A stretch of 64,000 bases of DNA from an uncultured Prevotella sp. (GCA_946614435.1 CAMOGW010000001.1:161157-225156), one strand, 5' to 3'; counted from the first letter of the stretch, positions 1-8,823 are shown. Numbers and translations: made by a program. Notes: generated by a model from the letters alone, not told the origin.

Positions 1-128
1 CAACAACAATAGCAGACATCCCTAAGGACAGACCACAGTCGAGAGCCATATATGATCTGACAGGAAAAAAAGTCAGCACGGTAGGTCATGGGGTGTATAT
101 CGTAGATGGCAAAAAGGTTGTTTACTAA
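1..128 (+). CDS. 3' end of a secreted or surface protein (partial)
   Basis: Only the last 42 codons are present, open from the window edge to TAA at 126-128. The tail reads YDLTGKKVST...GVYIVDGKKVVY, the short C-terminal motif found on many exported Prevotella/Bacteroides proteins and often associated with type IX-like sorting or simply with this lineage. The catalytic or binding part lies outside the window, so no function can be given. A strong hairpin-plus-T terminator follows 25 bp downstream. Confidence 0.7.
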   Translation, partial: TTIADIPKDRPQSRAIYDLTGKKVSTVGHGVYIVDGKKVVY

Positions 129-152
129 CTGAACCATAGAAAGTATAAAATG

Positions 153-196
153 AAAAGAGGAAGTGGTGCGCTTTGCGTATGCACTTCCTCTTTTTT
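153..196 (+). terminator. Rho-independent terminator
   Basis: AAAAGAGGAAGTG (153-165) pairs perfectly with CACTTCCTCTTTT (182-194) around a 16-nt loop, followed by a T run. It closes the partial gene ending at 128. Confidence 0.85.
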
Positions 197-375
197 GTGG
201 TTTCTTGTATAAAACCGCTCAAGGCCAAGGACAACTTTCCCCCCCCTCAATGTCTTCGGTAATTCCGCCTCGACGGATGATAGACACCGATGAATTTACG
301 CGAATGGCAAGAGAGTTTTTCGACCAGAAGTAACAATCATATACAATATTAGTTGGTGGTGTAATGTTAAATATG
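197..375. other. Intergenic stretch, possible 27-codon remnant
   Basis: No convincing gene. An ATG at 250 opens a 27-codon frame (ending TAA 331-333) that includes MIDTDEFTRMAREFFDQK, which looks more like the tail of a lost protein than a free gene. Nothing else is visible before the promoter-like box at 376. Confidence 0.25.
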
Positions 376-383
376 TATTTTTG
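376..383 (+). promoter_or_regulatory. Bacteroidetes -7 promoter box
   Basis: TATTTTTG matches TAnnTTTG. It sits about 14 bp before a long inverted repeat (397-582), so transcription would start at or just before that repeat. No clear TTTG -33 element was found. Confidence 0.45.
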
Positions 384-396
384 TGTTCAATTTTAG

Positions 397-582
397 TACT
401 GATGCGATAATTTCTGATTTCATTCAAAAATGCAAACATCTACGCGTATTTACAGGGCTAAACGAAGTTGGAAATCCAAATTTCGAAGTAGAGCCATTTC
501 AAATCGAAAAATGTTTAAATCTTCCACAATGCCCATATATAAAGCGTTTGACGAATTTGATTTCATTTTTATCGCATCAGTA
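397..582 (+). ncRNA. Candidate structured RNA closed by a 14-bp stem
   Basis: TACTGATGCGATAA (397-410) is perfectly complementary to TTATCGCATCAGTA (569-582), which would close a 186-nt RNA. Inside, GGCT...CGAAGTTGG-aaat-CCAAATTTCG...AGCC forms a second good hairpin, and a TAnnTTTG box lies just upstream. The short ORFs called here (383-583, 430-657) have no recognisable protein features. A 6S-like, retron-like or regulatory RNA are all possible, but no reverse transcriptase is nearby. Inference only. Confidence 0.35.
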
Positions 583-594
583 GTAATTCTCACT

Positions 595-676
595 TATCAT
601 TGTCTTGAGAAGAAGGCAACGCTGTTACGGCAGGAAGATACCACAAAACCGTATTAATATGCACAAATAAAGGACA
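595..676 (+). repeat. 82-bp dispersed direct repeat, left copy
   Basis: This segment recurs in the same orientation at 42095-42176 with four mismatches by eye (78/82). The right copy is the end of a 22-bp palindromic array. The left copy stops abruptly at 676, where the open frame of a truncated TPR-like gene begins, so 676/677 looks like a recombination junction. Confidence 0.85.
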
Positions 677-1272
677 TACTGAACAATGCTCTATGTTATG
701 CCAATGAGACTCAAAACACTAACAATCTTTTGCGAGTTACACGCAAATTAGCAGATATAGAGACTTATGAGGGTAAATGCAAAGATGCCGTTGAAAGGAT
801 AGAGCAATATATAACTGCTGACTCATGCATAGATAAAAGGTATGATGTGTATTTGTTGGCTTCACTAGGAGAGGCATACAGGAAAAGTGGTAATTTAGAG
901 ATTGCCCGAAAATGCTTCGAGAAAGTCTTAAAGGCCAGCAGAGAAAAGAACATTCCTGGATGGATTGCACACGCAGAGCTGGCAATGGCAATGATTGATT
1001 ATGATTTGAAGTGCTACTCCAAAGTCATCGAATCTACCATGTTAGTAGAAAAAGCTTATGCTTCAATTAATCATGAGTGGGGTATTATCAATTCGCAAAC
1101 ACTTAACATGATTGCAAATTATAAAGCCAATGGTTTTACATCGCAGATAGCAAGCAAAGTTGAATACTTGATAGAACGTTCCACAAAAATGAACTATCGG
1201 TATAATATCTCTATTCTAGAGGAATTCAAGAAGTCCAAGGACATTGAATATTACCAATTATTTTTCTTGTAA
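658..1272 (+). pseudogene. 5'-truncated TPR-like helical protein
   Basis: The frame is open from 658, inside the 82-bp repeat, with no ATG near the start; the ORF track had to use TTG at 730. From 677 on, the protein reads as paired helices typical of tetratricopeptide repeats (for example YLLASLGEAYRKSGNLEIARKCFEKV). The missing N-terminus could have been an HTH domain, as in many Bacteroidetes HTH-TPR regulators, but that is a guess. It ends 20 bp before the cupin-Nudix gene and may once have been its operon partner. Whether a shortened product is made from TTG is unknown. Confidence 0.6.
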
Positions 1273-1292
1273 AACAGTACATTACATATATT

Positions 1293-2186
1293 ATGGGTAA
1301 AATTATTAAAATTGAGAACAATGAAATAACCAAAGCTATGGAAGGGGTTACTAGACAATATCTTGTTGGGAACCTAAAACTTCCACAGAAGTTGCAGCAT
1401 ATCAAATCTGAAGATTTAGAAATTGGAATTAGTTCATATTCCAAATACACCGAAGAACCGCCTCATAAGCACTCCTTGGCTACAGAATATCAATATGTTT
1501 TATCTGGATGGACGAAATATATTGATACAGAAAATATGGTTGAATATGAATTTAAGAAAGGAGACTTCTATGCCATTGAGACAAACACCTCCTATGCTCA
1601 GAAATGTAAAGCTGGAACAAACATCTTATTCATAAAGGTCCCTTCAATTAACGACAAAGAAGTTGTAGATGTTACTGAGACTATTCAAGCATGGTATGAT
1701 GACGGTCTGAAAACAGTCAGAAAAGACTATGCTCATTTACCTGATATGCCAAAGGCTAATTCAATGAAACCTGCGGCGGCTGTTGCAATCATAAATGACA
1801 GCAAGGTTCTCATGCTTAAACGTAAGGACAACAAAAAATGGACACTTCCCGGGGGTACTCTCGAATTAGATGAAAGTCTGAGTGACTGTGCCATTCGAGA
1901 AATCAAAGAGGAATGCGGCCTTGATGTCGTTATTACAGATATTATCGGAACATACACAGATCCCGATATAAGAATAGAATACTCTGACGGTGAAGTCAGA
2001 CGTGAATTTACGATTGTCTTTCATGGCATCGTGCAATCTGACGATGTAATTCTTGACGAAGAATCATCCGCCTATCAGTAGATTAGTTTAGATAATGTGG
2101 GAGATTTGCCTATGGCAGAATCTCAGAAGAAAAGAATTGCTGATGTTATAGAGTACTTCCATACACAAAAAAAGGTCTTCAAATGA
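1293..2186 (+). pseudogene. Cupin-Nudix fusion interrupted by an in-frame TAG
   Basis: The N-terminal ~110 residues form a cupin-like sensor (PPHKHSLATEYQYVLSGWTKY). The C-terminal part is a Nudix hydrolase with GGTLELDESLSDCAIREIKEECGL, close to the Nudix box GX5EX7REUXEEXGU, so hydrolysis of a nucleoside diphosphate derivative is expected. A TAG at 2079-2081 cuts it at residue 262. The same frame then continues for 34 good codons (ISLDNVGDLPMAESQKKRIADVI) to TGA at 2184-2186, which overlaps the next start as ATGA. The TAG most simply replaces TGG (Trp). The last Nudix strand and helix are lost unless the stop is read through or is a sequencing error. Confidence 0.75.
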
Positions 2187-2662
2187 TGAAATTTACAGAT
2201 TCAAGATTAAACCACAGCCTGAATGTGGCTCGTAAAATGAAGGAAATCATACAAAACAATCCGGACTTATTTACTTGTAAGCCGGAAGAGGGCTTCTATT
2301 TGGGCATCGTTCACGATATTGCATATGAATTTGTCGAAGACCCTATTTTTCACGAACACAAAGGAGGAGAACTATTAAAAGAACTTGGTTTTAAGTATTG
2401 GAGGGAAGTATATTATCATGGTGATCCTGATGCAAATTACATTTCACCAGAATTGATGCTATTAAACTATGCTGATTTAATAACTGGTCCTAATGGTGAA
2501 AATTTGACAATATCCGAAAGGTTAATTGATATTGCGAACAGATATGGAGAATCGTCCATACAATATATCAAGGCCAAAAGGCTTTCAGAGAAAGTCATTT
2601 GTGAATTTGTTCCAAAAATAAAAAAGCCCATCAGTGATTCTAATGTCCCCTTATACTATTAA
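2183..2662 (+). CDS. HD-domain phosphohydrolase
   Basis: A 159-residue protein with H10, a central HD pair (GIVHDIAYEF) and a later His/Asp-containing helix (LLNYADLIT), the metal-binding pattern of HD hydrolases acting on nucleotides or phosphoesters. It is slightly short but complete. The ATG overlaps the TGA of the cupin-Nudix frame by 4 bp, so translation was probably coupled to the now interrupted upstream gene. Pairing with a Nudix enzyme suggests nucleotide clean-up or sanitation. The true substrate cannot be told. Confidence 0.75.
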   Translation: MMKFTDSRLNHSLNVARKMKEIIQNNPDLFTCKPEEGFYLGIVHDIAYEFVEDPIFHEHKGGELLKELGFKYWREVYYHGDPDANYISPELMLLNYADLITGPNGENLTISERLIDIANRYGESSIQYIKAKRLSEKVICEFVPKIKKPISDSNVPLYY

Positions 2663-2748
2663 TGGTTTCATTTCCTGCAAAAAAGCATCGATAAACATTT
2701 AAAAAAGCGGTTTTTCTCATCTTAATAGAATTTATTCTATTTTTTTCG

Positions 2749-2756
2749 TACTTTTG
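2749..2756 (+). promoter_or_regulatory. -7 promoter box for the sigma/RyR gene pair
   Basis: TACTTTTG matches TAnnTTTG, 20 bp before the sigma factor ATG, in a T-rich leader. A convincing -33 element is not seen, so this could itself be a non-primary sigma promoter. Confidence 0.5.
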
Positions 2757-2775
2757 TACCCAAATTATAGGTTTT

Positions 2776-3330
2776 ATGACTGACCAAGAAATTGTAAAAG
2801 GACTGATAGAACGTGACAAGCGCATAACGGAGGATTTTTTCTTCGTTAAATGCAGACCATTGTTCTGCAGTATCATGAACATCGTATTCGACTATGAAGT
2901 GGAATACGATGAAATGGTCAATGAACTCTATGTATACCTTATGGAAGACGATGCCATTAAATTACGTAACTTCGAATATCGTAGTTCCGTTTACCAATGG
3001 TTGAAGATTCTCGCCATTCGCTTTTTCATTAAGAAAAGGGCTCGACTGATAGATAATTCCAGTGGTGAGCCTCCTTATGACAAAAGAGATCAAATAGCTG
3101 CACCAAAATCAGATGTAGCAGTAGAACATGATATCGAACGGCTTTTCGAGGCCATGCCGACCAAGAGATATGTGTACGTAATCCGTCGGCTGATACTTGA
3201 AGAATGTGAACCAGAAGAACTGGCGCGGGAGATGAACATAACAACCGCGAACCTGTACAATATAAAACGGCGCTCTATGGCTCAACTGACTCGTATCGCC
3301 CTTAACGACAGAAGAAAATATGGCAAATAA
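2776..3330 (+). CDS. ECF-type RNA polymerase sigma factor
   Basis: At 184 residues it has the size of an ECF sigma. The N-terminal half resembles region 2 (EMVNELYVYLMEDD...YQWLKILAIRFFIKKR) and the C-terminal part a region-4 helix-turn-helix (LAREMNITTANLYNIKRRSM). It redirects RNA polymerase to its own promoter set. The last 11 bp overlap the start of the next gene, an arrangement typical of sigma/anti-sigma pairs, and the next protein starts like an anti-sigma factor. Likely targets are the neighbouring AAA/Sel1/WG genes or the divergent signalling operon; that is inference. Confidence 0.85.
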   Translation: MTDQEIVKGLIERDKRITEDFFFVKCRPLFCSIMNIVFDYEVEYDEMVNELYVYLMEDDAIKLRNFEYRSSVYQWLKILAIRFFIKKRARLIDNSSGEPPYDKRDQIAAPKSDVAVEHDIERLFEAMPTKRYVYVIRRLILEECEPEELAREMNITTANLYNIKRRSMAQLTRIALNDRRKYGK

Positions 3331-4267
3331 AGACTTGATATCCGACGAATTGCTGGCCGCCTATCTTGATGGCAACACCAGTGAAGAGGAAACGAAGCAG
3401 GTGCTACAGGCTCTAAAGACTGATAAGCAGTTGCAAGAGGTTCTTAACGTCGCTCTTCAGGCAGAGGATGAAGCATCGATAATTCCACTGCGAAGTGAAG
3501 TTTTACCCATGCTTCAGATGGCAGCACTAAGCGGTGAAAACGTCTGCGCCGTGCTATGTGAAATCTTCATTCTCCAACATCATAATATCTCCTACGACAA
3601 AGAAAATCTTATCAATACTGCAAGAAAGAACGATTGGCTAAAGCCAGAGGGTACACCTCTCTATTGCTTAGGCAACTTGCTGGCTTATTCCGGAATGTTT
3701 GTTAGCAGGAGATATGATTCAACACTGGATGATATCCGCAGTGCACTTGAAAAAGACAATGATGTAGTTATTGGTGTTGATCGTGAAAAACTATATGCTG
3801 AGGAAATTGATCTGGAGGACTTGACCAATCATGCTGTCGTAGTAACAAAGATAGAAAGCGATGCCGTTACCATCTTTGACCCCTACGAAGATCCTTACGT
3901 CAAGAAGGTTCCTATTTCAGATTTCCTTAATGCCTGGAAGGAGTCTCATAACTACATGATTCAGGTATTCCAGTCTGTGGAAGAATATGAACCCCATCCT
4001 ATTAATGTGGACTCTATTCCCCTTAATGAGAACCTTGAAGAACTTATAGAAGCCATTGCTGAGAACGCCCATGACATTTGGGCAGAAAAGATGATAGGAC
4101 GTGGATGGTCATACGGTAAGGTGAGGGATGAAGAGAAGAAACAAGACCCTTGCATACTTCCCTATACAGCACTTCCTGATGATGAAAAGGAATACGACCG
4201 TCTCATGGCTTATAACACTATAAAGTTAGTTAAGAAATTAGGTTTTACCAGTTCTGGCAACGGCTGA
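3320..4267 (+). CDS. Anti-sigma-like / C39-peptidase-like / RyR-domain protein
   Basis: Three parts can be read in 315 residues. Residues ~8-45 (DELLAAYLDGNTSEEETKQV) match the opening helices of anti-sigma factors. Residues ~70-215 look like a papain-like C39-type domain: Cys near CAVLCEIFIL, the typical GTPLYCLGNLLAYSG, then NHAVVVTKI and FDPYEDP supplying His and Asp. Residues ~250-311 are a ryanodine-receptor (RyR) domain: IWAEKMIGRGWSYGKVRDEE, PYTALPDDEKEYDR. No transmembrane helix is seen, so it is cytoplasmic. It overlaps the sigma gene by 11 bp and is followed by a terminator at 4309. RyR domains in bacteria are thought to bind small ligands; a ligand-controlled anti-sigma factor with protease activity is my inference. 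Confidence 0.75.
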   Translation: MANKDLISDELLAAYLDGNTSEEETKQVLQALKTDKQLQEVLNVALQAEDEASIIPLRSEVLPMLQMAALSGENVCAVLCEIFILQHHNISYDKENLINTARKNDWLKPEGTPLYCLGNLLAYSGMFVSRRYDSTLDDIRSALEKDNDVVIGVDREKLYAEEIDLEDLTNHAVVVTKIESDAVTIFDPYEDPYVKKVPISDFLNAWKESHNYMIQVFQSVEEYEPHPINVDSIPLNENLEELIEAIAENAHDIWAEKMIGRGWSYGKVRDEEKKQDPCILPYTALPDDEKEYDRLMAYNTIKLVKKLGFTSSGNG

Positions 4268-4308
4268 AATATAGCACAATTATAATTTTTTTGTTTGGCA
4301 TGATAGAA

Positions 4309-4336
4309 AGGGCTACTTCGGTGGCTCTTTTTTTTT
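4309..4336 (+). terminator. Rho-independent terminator after the RyR gene
   Basis: AGGGCTAC (4309-4316), loop TTCG, GTGGCTCT (4321-4328), then nine T. It lies inside the N-terminal extension proposed for the next ORF (track start 4291), which argues that the extension is not translated and that sigma-RyR form a closed transcription unit. Confidence 0.8.
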
Positions 4337-4353
4337 GTATTCATTCTGGAAAT

Positions 4354-6573
4354 ATGGACAGTATCACGCAAAATTTCACCGATCAAGAACTCATGAACAG
4401 GCTTCATGAGTTGATGGAAGCCCCTCATCCGCAAATGGATGCCTCTCTCTTTGATTCTGAGGAGAGCATATCAAGTAAAACCATTAGTACTCCCAATTTG
4501 AAGGACATTAGGAAAATTGAACTATCATTATCAACAAGCGATTCAGCAGACTATACTGACGGTTGTGTTATTGTAAGCATCCAGGCAAGGAAAGGCTCGA
4601 TGATTAAGGAGGGTCGTTTCACTTGCTTTGTCTACACAGATGACTATTCACCGATGTGCAACAGCGATGTGACATATAAGTTCAATCGCGAAAACAGTAT
4701 CAATGTGAGTATCGTCATGCTTTCTTTCCGCATTTGGTTGCCAGGGAAATACTTCCTTTTGGTTCGTGATAAGAATAATGGTTCTCTTGCACGTATTGAC
4801 TTCGAGGTGGACAAGTCAATGAATATTATTCAGCAGCCACTAACGATGTGTCCAATCTGTAGTATAGAAGACATCCTTACCACTAGTGTGGAAAACGCAG
4901 AGTCGAGCTGGGATGTTCTCTCAACAACTCCCGGAACCGCCGAGTTAAGAAAATATGCTCTGGAGAGTAGGCGGTTGAAAATCTACAATGAGTTTCGGAA
5001 GGGACTAAGTGGCAGAGAATTGAAAGTCAGCCGAAATCTTCTGATCTATACCACGAACAGGGACTGGAACGCCGAAATCCTTCAGTCTTTCCAGAAACTC
5101 GCTGTACCAGGCTACTACTATATTCACATTGACTGCAACACGCTCTACAACGCAGCCCTACAAAATCCCTTTGAGCCCTTGAACGAAAAGCTGAACAATA
5201 CAACCAATCAGGTCTTTTGCCTGACAAGCCCAGGAGCATTGCTCAGCACAGGAGGAAAAGTGGTCACGCGACAGATTGTAGAGAAAATCTGTGAAGACAA
5301 GGAGAAATACAAGCTTTGGCTATGTGGCGGCAAACAAGAAATCGAGAGTGTTCTGGATGTCTATCCTTCACTGAAAGAATTGTTTCTTTGCGGAAACGCC
5401 TTAACCCAACAGCCCTACAGCGGCTTTGAACTTGTACAGGCTTTCATCAAGGAACTGGATAATGAGCATCTTGATCCATCCGAGGCTACTATGGATACGC
5501 TTGCCAGAGCAATACTGGAACATCATGAACACGGATGTTTCTCAACATGGTCACTAAGCAGCATCCGCCGATATGTTGCTGAAGAAGTTTCTCCTCGTTA
5601 CCTCTGCCGTGCACTTGAAGGTATCATGTCGGAGAAGGGGGAATTGCCAAAGTTACCTATTGAAGACATCCCCTTCGACCTCCTACCCAACTCAACATCG
5701 GAGTTCGAGGAAAGCATCAAGGAACTTAATGAAATGGTGGGACTTGACGACATCAAGAAGAGTATTACGACGATTGCTAACCAGTCCCGTTTTTTCATAG
5801 AGCGAAGCAAGGCAGGATTCCATACGTCAAACAAGGCTGCGCAACATGCCATTTTCACAGGCAATCCAGGTACTGGCAAAACGACAGTTGCTAGAATGCT
5901 TGGAAAGATTTACCACTCCATCGGCCTGCTTTCAAAAGGCGATGTGATATGTGCAGACCGCACAAGACTTGTAGGCCGCTATATCGGCGAGACCGAAGAG
6001 AACATGAAGGCAGTTTTGGAAGAAGCGAGAGGAAACGTGCTCTTCATTGACGAGGCATACAACCTCTATGAGGGTACAGCAGACAGAAAAGACTATGGTG
6101 CCAAGGTCATCGACAGTCTACTGACCGTTCTTTCACAGCCCAATCCCGATATGGTCATCATCTTTGCAGGCTATGAGAAGGAAATGGATGCTATGCTGAC
6201 TTCCAACCCCGGACTGATGGGACGTTTCCCATATAAGTATCGCTTCAGCGATTACGATGCTGACCAATTGATGGAGATTGCACTTCACCTATTTGCCAAA
6301 GACGAATACATTCTCAATGAGGAAGCCAAAACCACGCTACGCCAGAGGATAAGCGATACACTATCTCAACGCACCAAGAACTTTGGCAATGCCCGTTGGG
6401 TGGAGCAGTTCATCAGAAATGGTATCATCCCCGCAATGGCAAACCGTGTCACACAGGATTCCGTCAAGGATTACCAGCATATCCTCGCCTCGGATATTGA
6501 GGAAGGCTATAAGAAGTTTAACCCTCGCATGATAGAACTGAAGCCCCGCCGCCAAGTGGGTTTCAATTCCTAA
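4354..6573 (+). CDS. CbbX/SpoVK-like AAA+ ATPase with long N-terminal region
   Basis: The AAA+ module lies at about residues 470-720 of 739: Walker A GNPGTGKTTVARML, Walker B NVLFIDEAYNLY and a sensor-like FAGYEKEMD, the pattern of the CbbX/SpoVK family of remodelling ATPases. The first ~450 residues hold no domain I can name: a beta-rich stretch, a CPIC pair at ~170, then an alpha/beta region. The track start at 4291 is rejected because a terminator hairpin encodes its first residues; ATG 4354 is preferred. It begins a + strand group with a Sel1 and a WG-repeat protein. It probably remodels a partner complex; the substrate is unknown. Confidence 0.8.
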   Translation: MDSITQNFTDQELMNRLHELMEAPHPQMDASLFDSEESISSKTISTPNLKDIRKIELSLSTSDSADYTDGCVIVSIQARKGSMIKEGRFTCFVYTDDYSPMCNSDVTYKFNRENSINVSIVMLSFRIWLPGKYFLLVRDKNNGSLARIDFEVDKSMNIIQQPLTMCPICSIEDILTTSVENAESSWDVLSTTPGTAELRKYALESRRLKIYNEFRKGLSGRELKVSRNLLIYTTNRDWNAEILQSFQKLAVPGYYYIHIDCNTLYNAALQNPFEPLNEKLNNTTNQVFCLTSPGALLSTGGKVVTRQIVEKICEDKEKYKLWLCGGKQEIESVLDVYPSLKELFLCGNALTQQPYSGFELVQAFIKELDNEHLDPSEATMDTLARAILEHHEHGCFSTWSLSSIRRYVAEEVSPRYLCRALEGIMSEKGELPKLPIEDIPFDLLPNSTSEFEESIKELNEMVGLDDIKKSITTIANQSRFFIERSKAGFHTSNKAAQHAIFTGNPGTGKTTVARMLGKIYHSIGLLSKGDVICADRTRLVGRYIGETEENMKAVLEEARGNVLFIDEAYNLYEGTADRKDYGAKVIDSLLTVLSQPNPDMVIIFAGYEKEMDAMLTSNPGLMGRFPYKYRFSDYDADQLMEIALHLFAKDEYILNEEAKTTLRQRISDTLSQRTKNFGNARWVEQFIRNGIIPAMANRVTQDSVKDYQHILASDIEEGYKKFNPRMIELKPRRQVGFNS

Positions 6574-6591
6574 ACAAATCTGTTTTCACAC

Positions 6592-7719
6592 ATGATAAAG
6601 CAATTGCCATCATACGAAACAACCATCAAGGCCATTAGGGGAGGTAAAGACCCTATGGCCTTCCTCCACCTTGGCATTCTTTATGCCCAGGGCATTGGTA
6701 CTGAACAAAATGATGTACTTGCTGACTACTTCTTGAAAAAATCACTTGATATGGGATGTAAAGAGGCAGAAGAATATCTCGTCGTTGAATACGAATCTGG
6801 GAAAAAGGACTTTGCAGCAGAGTTTAAATCTTACATCGGTGAGGATGGTTCCGCATCACGAGAAACGATAGCCAAACTTAGGGCAAGAGTTGAAGTTGAG
6901 AGAAAGGCAAAAAACTATGGGAATCTCTCAAGAATCCGTAATCATCTGACGATAATCTATCCAGAGTACAATCGTGAGAAAGCTATTAAGGACATTCTGC
7001 ACAGTCGAGATTCCATTGATGCTGACATTCTTTACACCCTCAGTACCGCTGACAATAGATCGGAAGTCTTCTTGAAATCTCAGGACAGGCTACTACAGCA
7101 ACTCTATGCCCCAATTACCACTGACTCGTGGCTTTATGATACTATAACAAAACTTGACGACATCGATTTGCTGGGAAAGGATGAGAGTGAGCTAGCACAG
7201 TGTATTGTAAACCTCACCTCTTCTTACAAAACAATTTGCAAGAAAAACGCCATAGAACCCAAGGAAATATATTCTTTGGACTCTTTAAGATTATATCCGT
7301 ACATCAGGATTTCAGATTTAGTCCTATTAAGATGGCAGGGATTAAAGGGCTTGTTGTCCATAAAGGACGTAGAGCCAGCCATACATGATAAGTTCTTAAA
7401 TTGTCTGGATAGTGATGAAAAGTTGCTTAATGTCTGCGAAGAGGTGAAAGATCAAGACCTCCAATTGTTCCTTATCTCATTTGTGGAACTGAACATAGAT
7501 ATTGAATCACTTGAAATCGATTCATTAGCTTTGTTGAAAGCCTATCGCAACAAAGATCTCGAACCTCTTGCAAAACACATTAATGCCTTTTTAGACAGAT
7601 TGAATAAGGTTGGCATCAAACACTATCTTTCACATTATACAGTAGGACGACTCCCACCTATCGATTTATCTAAAGAATATGCAGATTCCAGTGTCCAACA
7701 AAATAGTATTAACAATTAA
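6592..7719 (+). CDS. Sel1-repeat N-terminus, large helical protein
   Basis: Residues ~20-60 carry Sel1-like repeats (AFLHLGILYAQGIGTEQND, CKEAEEYLVVEYESG). The remaining ~300 residues are helical with no recognised domain. It starts 18 bp after the AAA+ gene and ends 12 bp before the WG gene, so it is in the same operon. Sel1 proteins are usually adaptors, so it could link the ATPase to substrates or membrane. No signal peptide. Confidence 0.65.
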   Translation: MIKQLPSYETTIKAIRGGKDPMAFLHLGILYAQGIGTEQNDVLADYFLKKSLDMGCKEAEEYLVVEYESGKKDFAAEFKSYIGEDGSASRETIAKLRARVEVERKAKNYGNLSRIRNHLTIIYPEYNREKAIKDILHSRDSIDADILYTLSTADNRSEVFLKSQDRLLQQLYAPITTDSWLYDTITKLDDIDLLGKDESELAQCIVNLTSSYKTICKKNAIEPKEIYSLDSLRLYPYIRISDLVLLRWQGLKGLLSIKDVEPAIHDKFLNCLDSDEKLLNVCEEVKDQDLQLFLISFVELNIDIESLEIDSLALLKAYRNKDLEPLAKHINAFLDRLNKVGIKHYLSHYTVGRLPPIDLSKEYADSSVQQNSINN

Positions 7720-7731
7720 AACAGTACGATT

Positions 7732-8823
7732 ATGAAATTCTGTAAGTTTTCAAAGATGCGCAATCTTCGCATCCTCGTGTACCTCAAGAAGGTTGGTTGT
7801 ATTATCTTGTATGCTTTCTTTATCCTGTGCTTCATCACAGGCTGTTACAACATCTGTCATCGCCCGTTTAGCGGCTTCGTCCATTCTGTCATTCTCGATG
7901 ACCGTTATGACCGCTACTATCACAAGGAAGAACTCAACGAACACATCACCTTCTATAGCAATGGTGCTCATGGCTATGTCAAGAACAACTATACCGACAA
8001 GAAGGTGCTTCGTGATGTCAAATGGGTCATTAAATCAGATAACATGGAAGACACATTGGCGTGTTATGCAAGCAACGGCTTCCGTGGTTTCCTCGATGTT
8101 CGCACTGGCCGTTCTGTTATCCCCGCCGAACGTTATACAAAAGCGTGGCTTTTCTCTGAAGGACTTGCTGCAGTAATGGAGAAAGATAGCACCATTAAGT
8201 TTATCGATACTCATGGCCAGGTGGTCATCAGTAATAAGGACTTCCGCTATCCTGTTTTCTCTTATGGTTATCTTTTCTATGACAGTCTTTGCGCTATGAC
8301 TGATACATCAGGCAAATGGGGCATCATCAACAGAAATGGCGACTGGGTTGTTCGTCCCGAATACGATGGTATCGCACATGTGCAGACAGGACATTGGAAA
8401 CTGAGCAAGAATGAACAAAAAGGCCTGCTTGATAAGAAAGCTAACCCCATTCTCCCACTGGAGTATCGTGATATCAACGTGATGGAACAGGGCATTTCGG
8501 TTGTATTTGATGACTACTCTATGCAGATGATGACTCTCGACGGATCCCTGAAGTATCAGTTCGTCTCTGGAGATATTGATGATATTTATTACACTACTCA
8601 AGAGACAAATGAGATGGGGGATGACATACGTAAGTTGACACCATGCAAGGCCTATTCCACCTATGCAGGCCGCTGCGGCTTGCTCAGTCCAGAGGGAAAG
8701 CCATTGACGAAACCCGATTTCACTTCTATTACTAGCATCGGCCCCAACCTCTACTATTGTGTTTACGATTTTACAAACACAGGTATTATCCTCGATGACA
8801 AAGGGAATCATGTAAACGAGTAA
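7732..8823 (+). CDS. Membrane-anchored WG-repeat protein
   Basis: A hydrophobic segment at residues ~20-42 (VGCIILYAFFILCFITGCYN) anchors the protein. The rest holds WG-type beta repeats (SGKWGIINRNGDWVVRPEYD, GYVKNNYTDKK, CGLLSPEGKPLTKPDF). Such repeats form an extracytoplasmic binding surface in many Bacteroidetes. It is the last gene of the AAA-Sel1-WG group and faces the minus-strand operon, with a hairpin at 8875-8909 between them. Function unknown; a sensor or anchor role is plausible. Confidence 0.75.
   Translation: MKFCKFSKMRNLRILVYLKKVGCIILYAFFILCFITGCYNICHRPFSGFVHSVILDDRYDRYYHKEELNEHITFYSNGAHGYVKNNYTDKKVLRDVKWVIKSDNMEDTLACYASNGFRGFLDVRTGRSVIPAERYTKAWLFSEGLAAVMEKDSTIKFIDTHGQVVISNKDFRYPVFSYGYLFYDSLCAMTDTSGKWGIINRNGDWVVRPEYDGIAHVQTGHWKLSKNEQKGLLDKKANPILPLEYRDINVMEQGISVVFDDYSMQMMTLDGSLKYQFVSGDIDDIYYTTQETNEMGDDIRKLTPCKAYSTYAGRCGLLSPEGKPLTKPDFTSITSIGPNLYYCVYDFTNTGIILDDKGNHVNE

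Noticed and set aside
397-582. Retron msr-msd
   Set aside because: Terminal inverted repeats fit, but no reverse transcriptase is present in the window; kept only as a structured RNA candidate.
4291-4353. N-terminal 21 codons of the AAA+ ORF
   Set aside because: They translate a terminator hairpin and T run; ATG 4354 is the sensible start.
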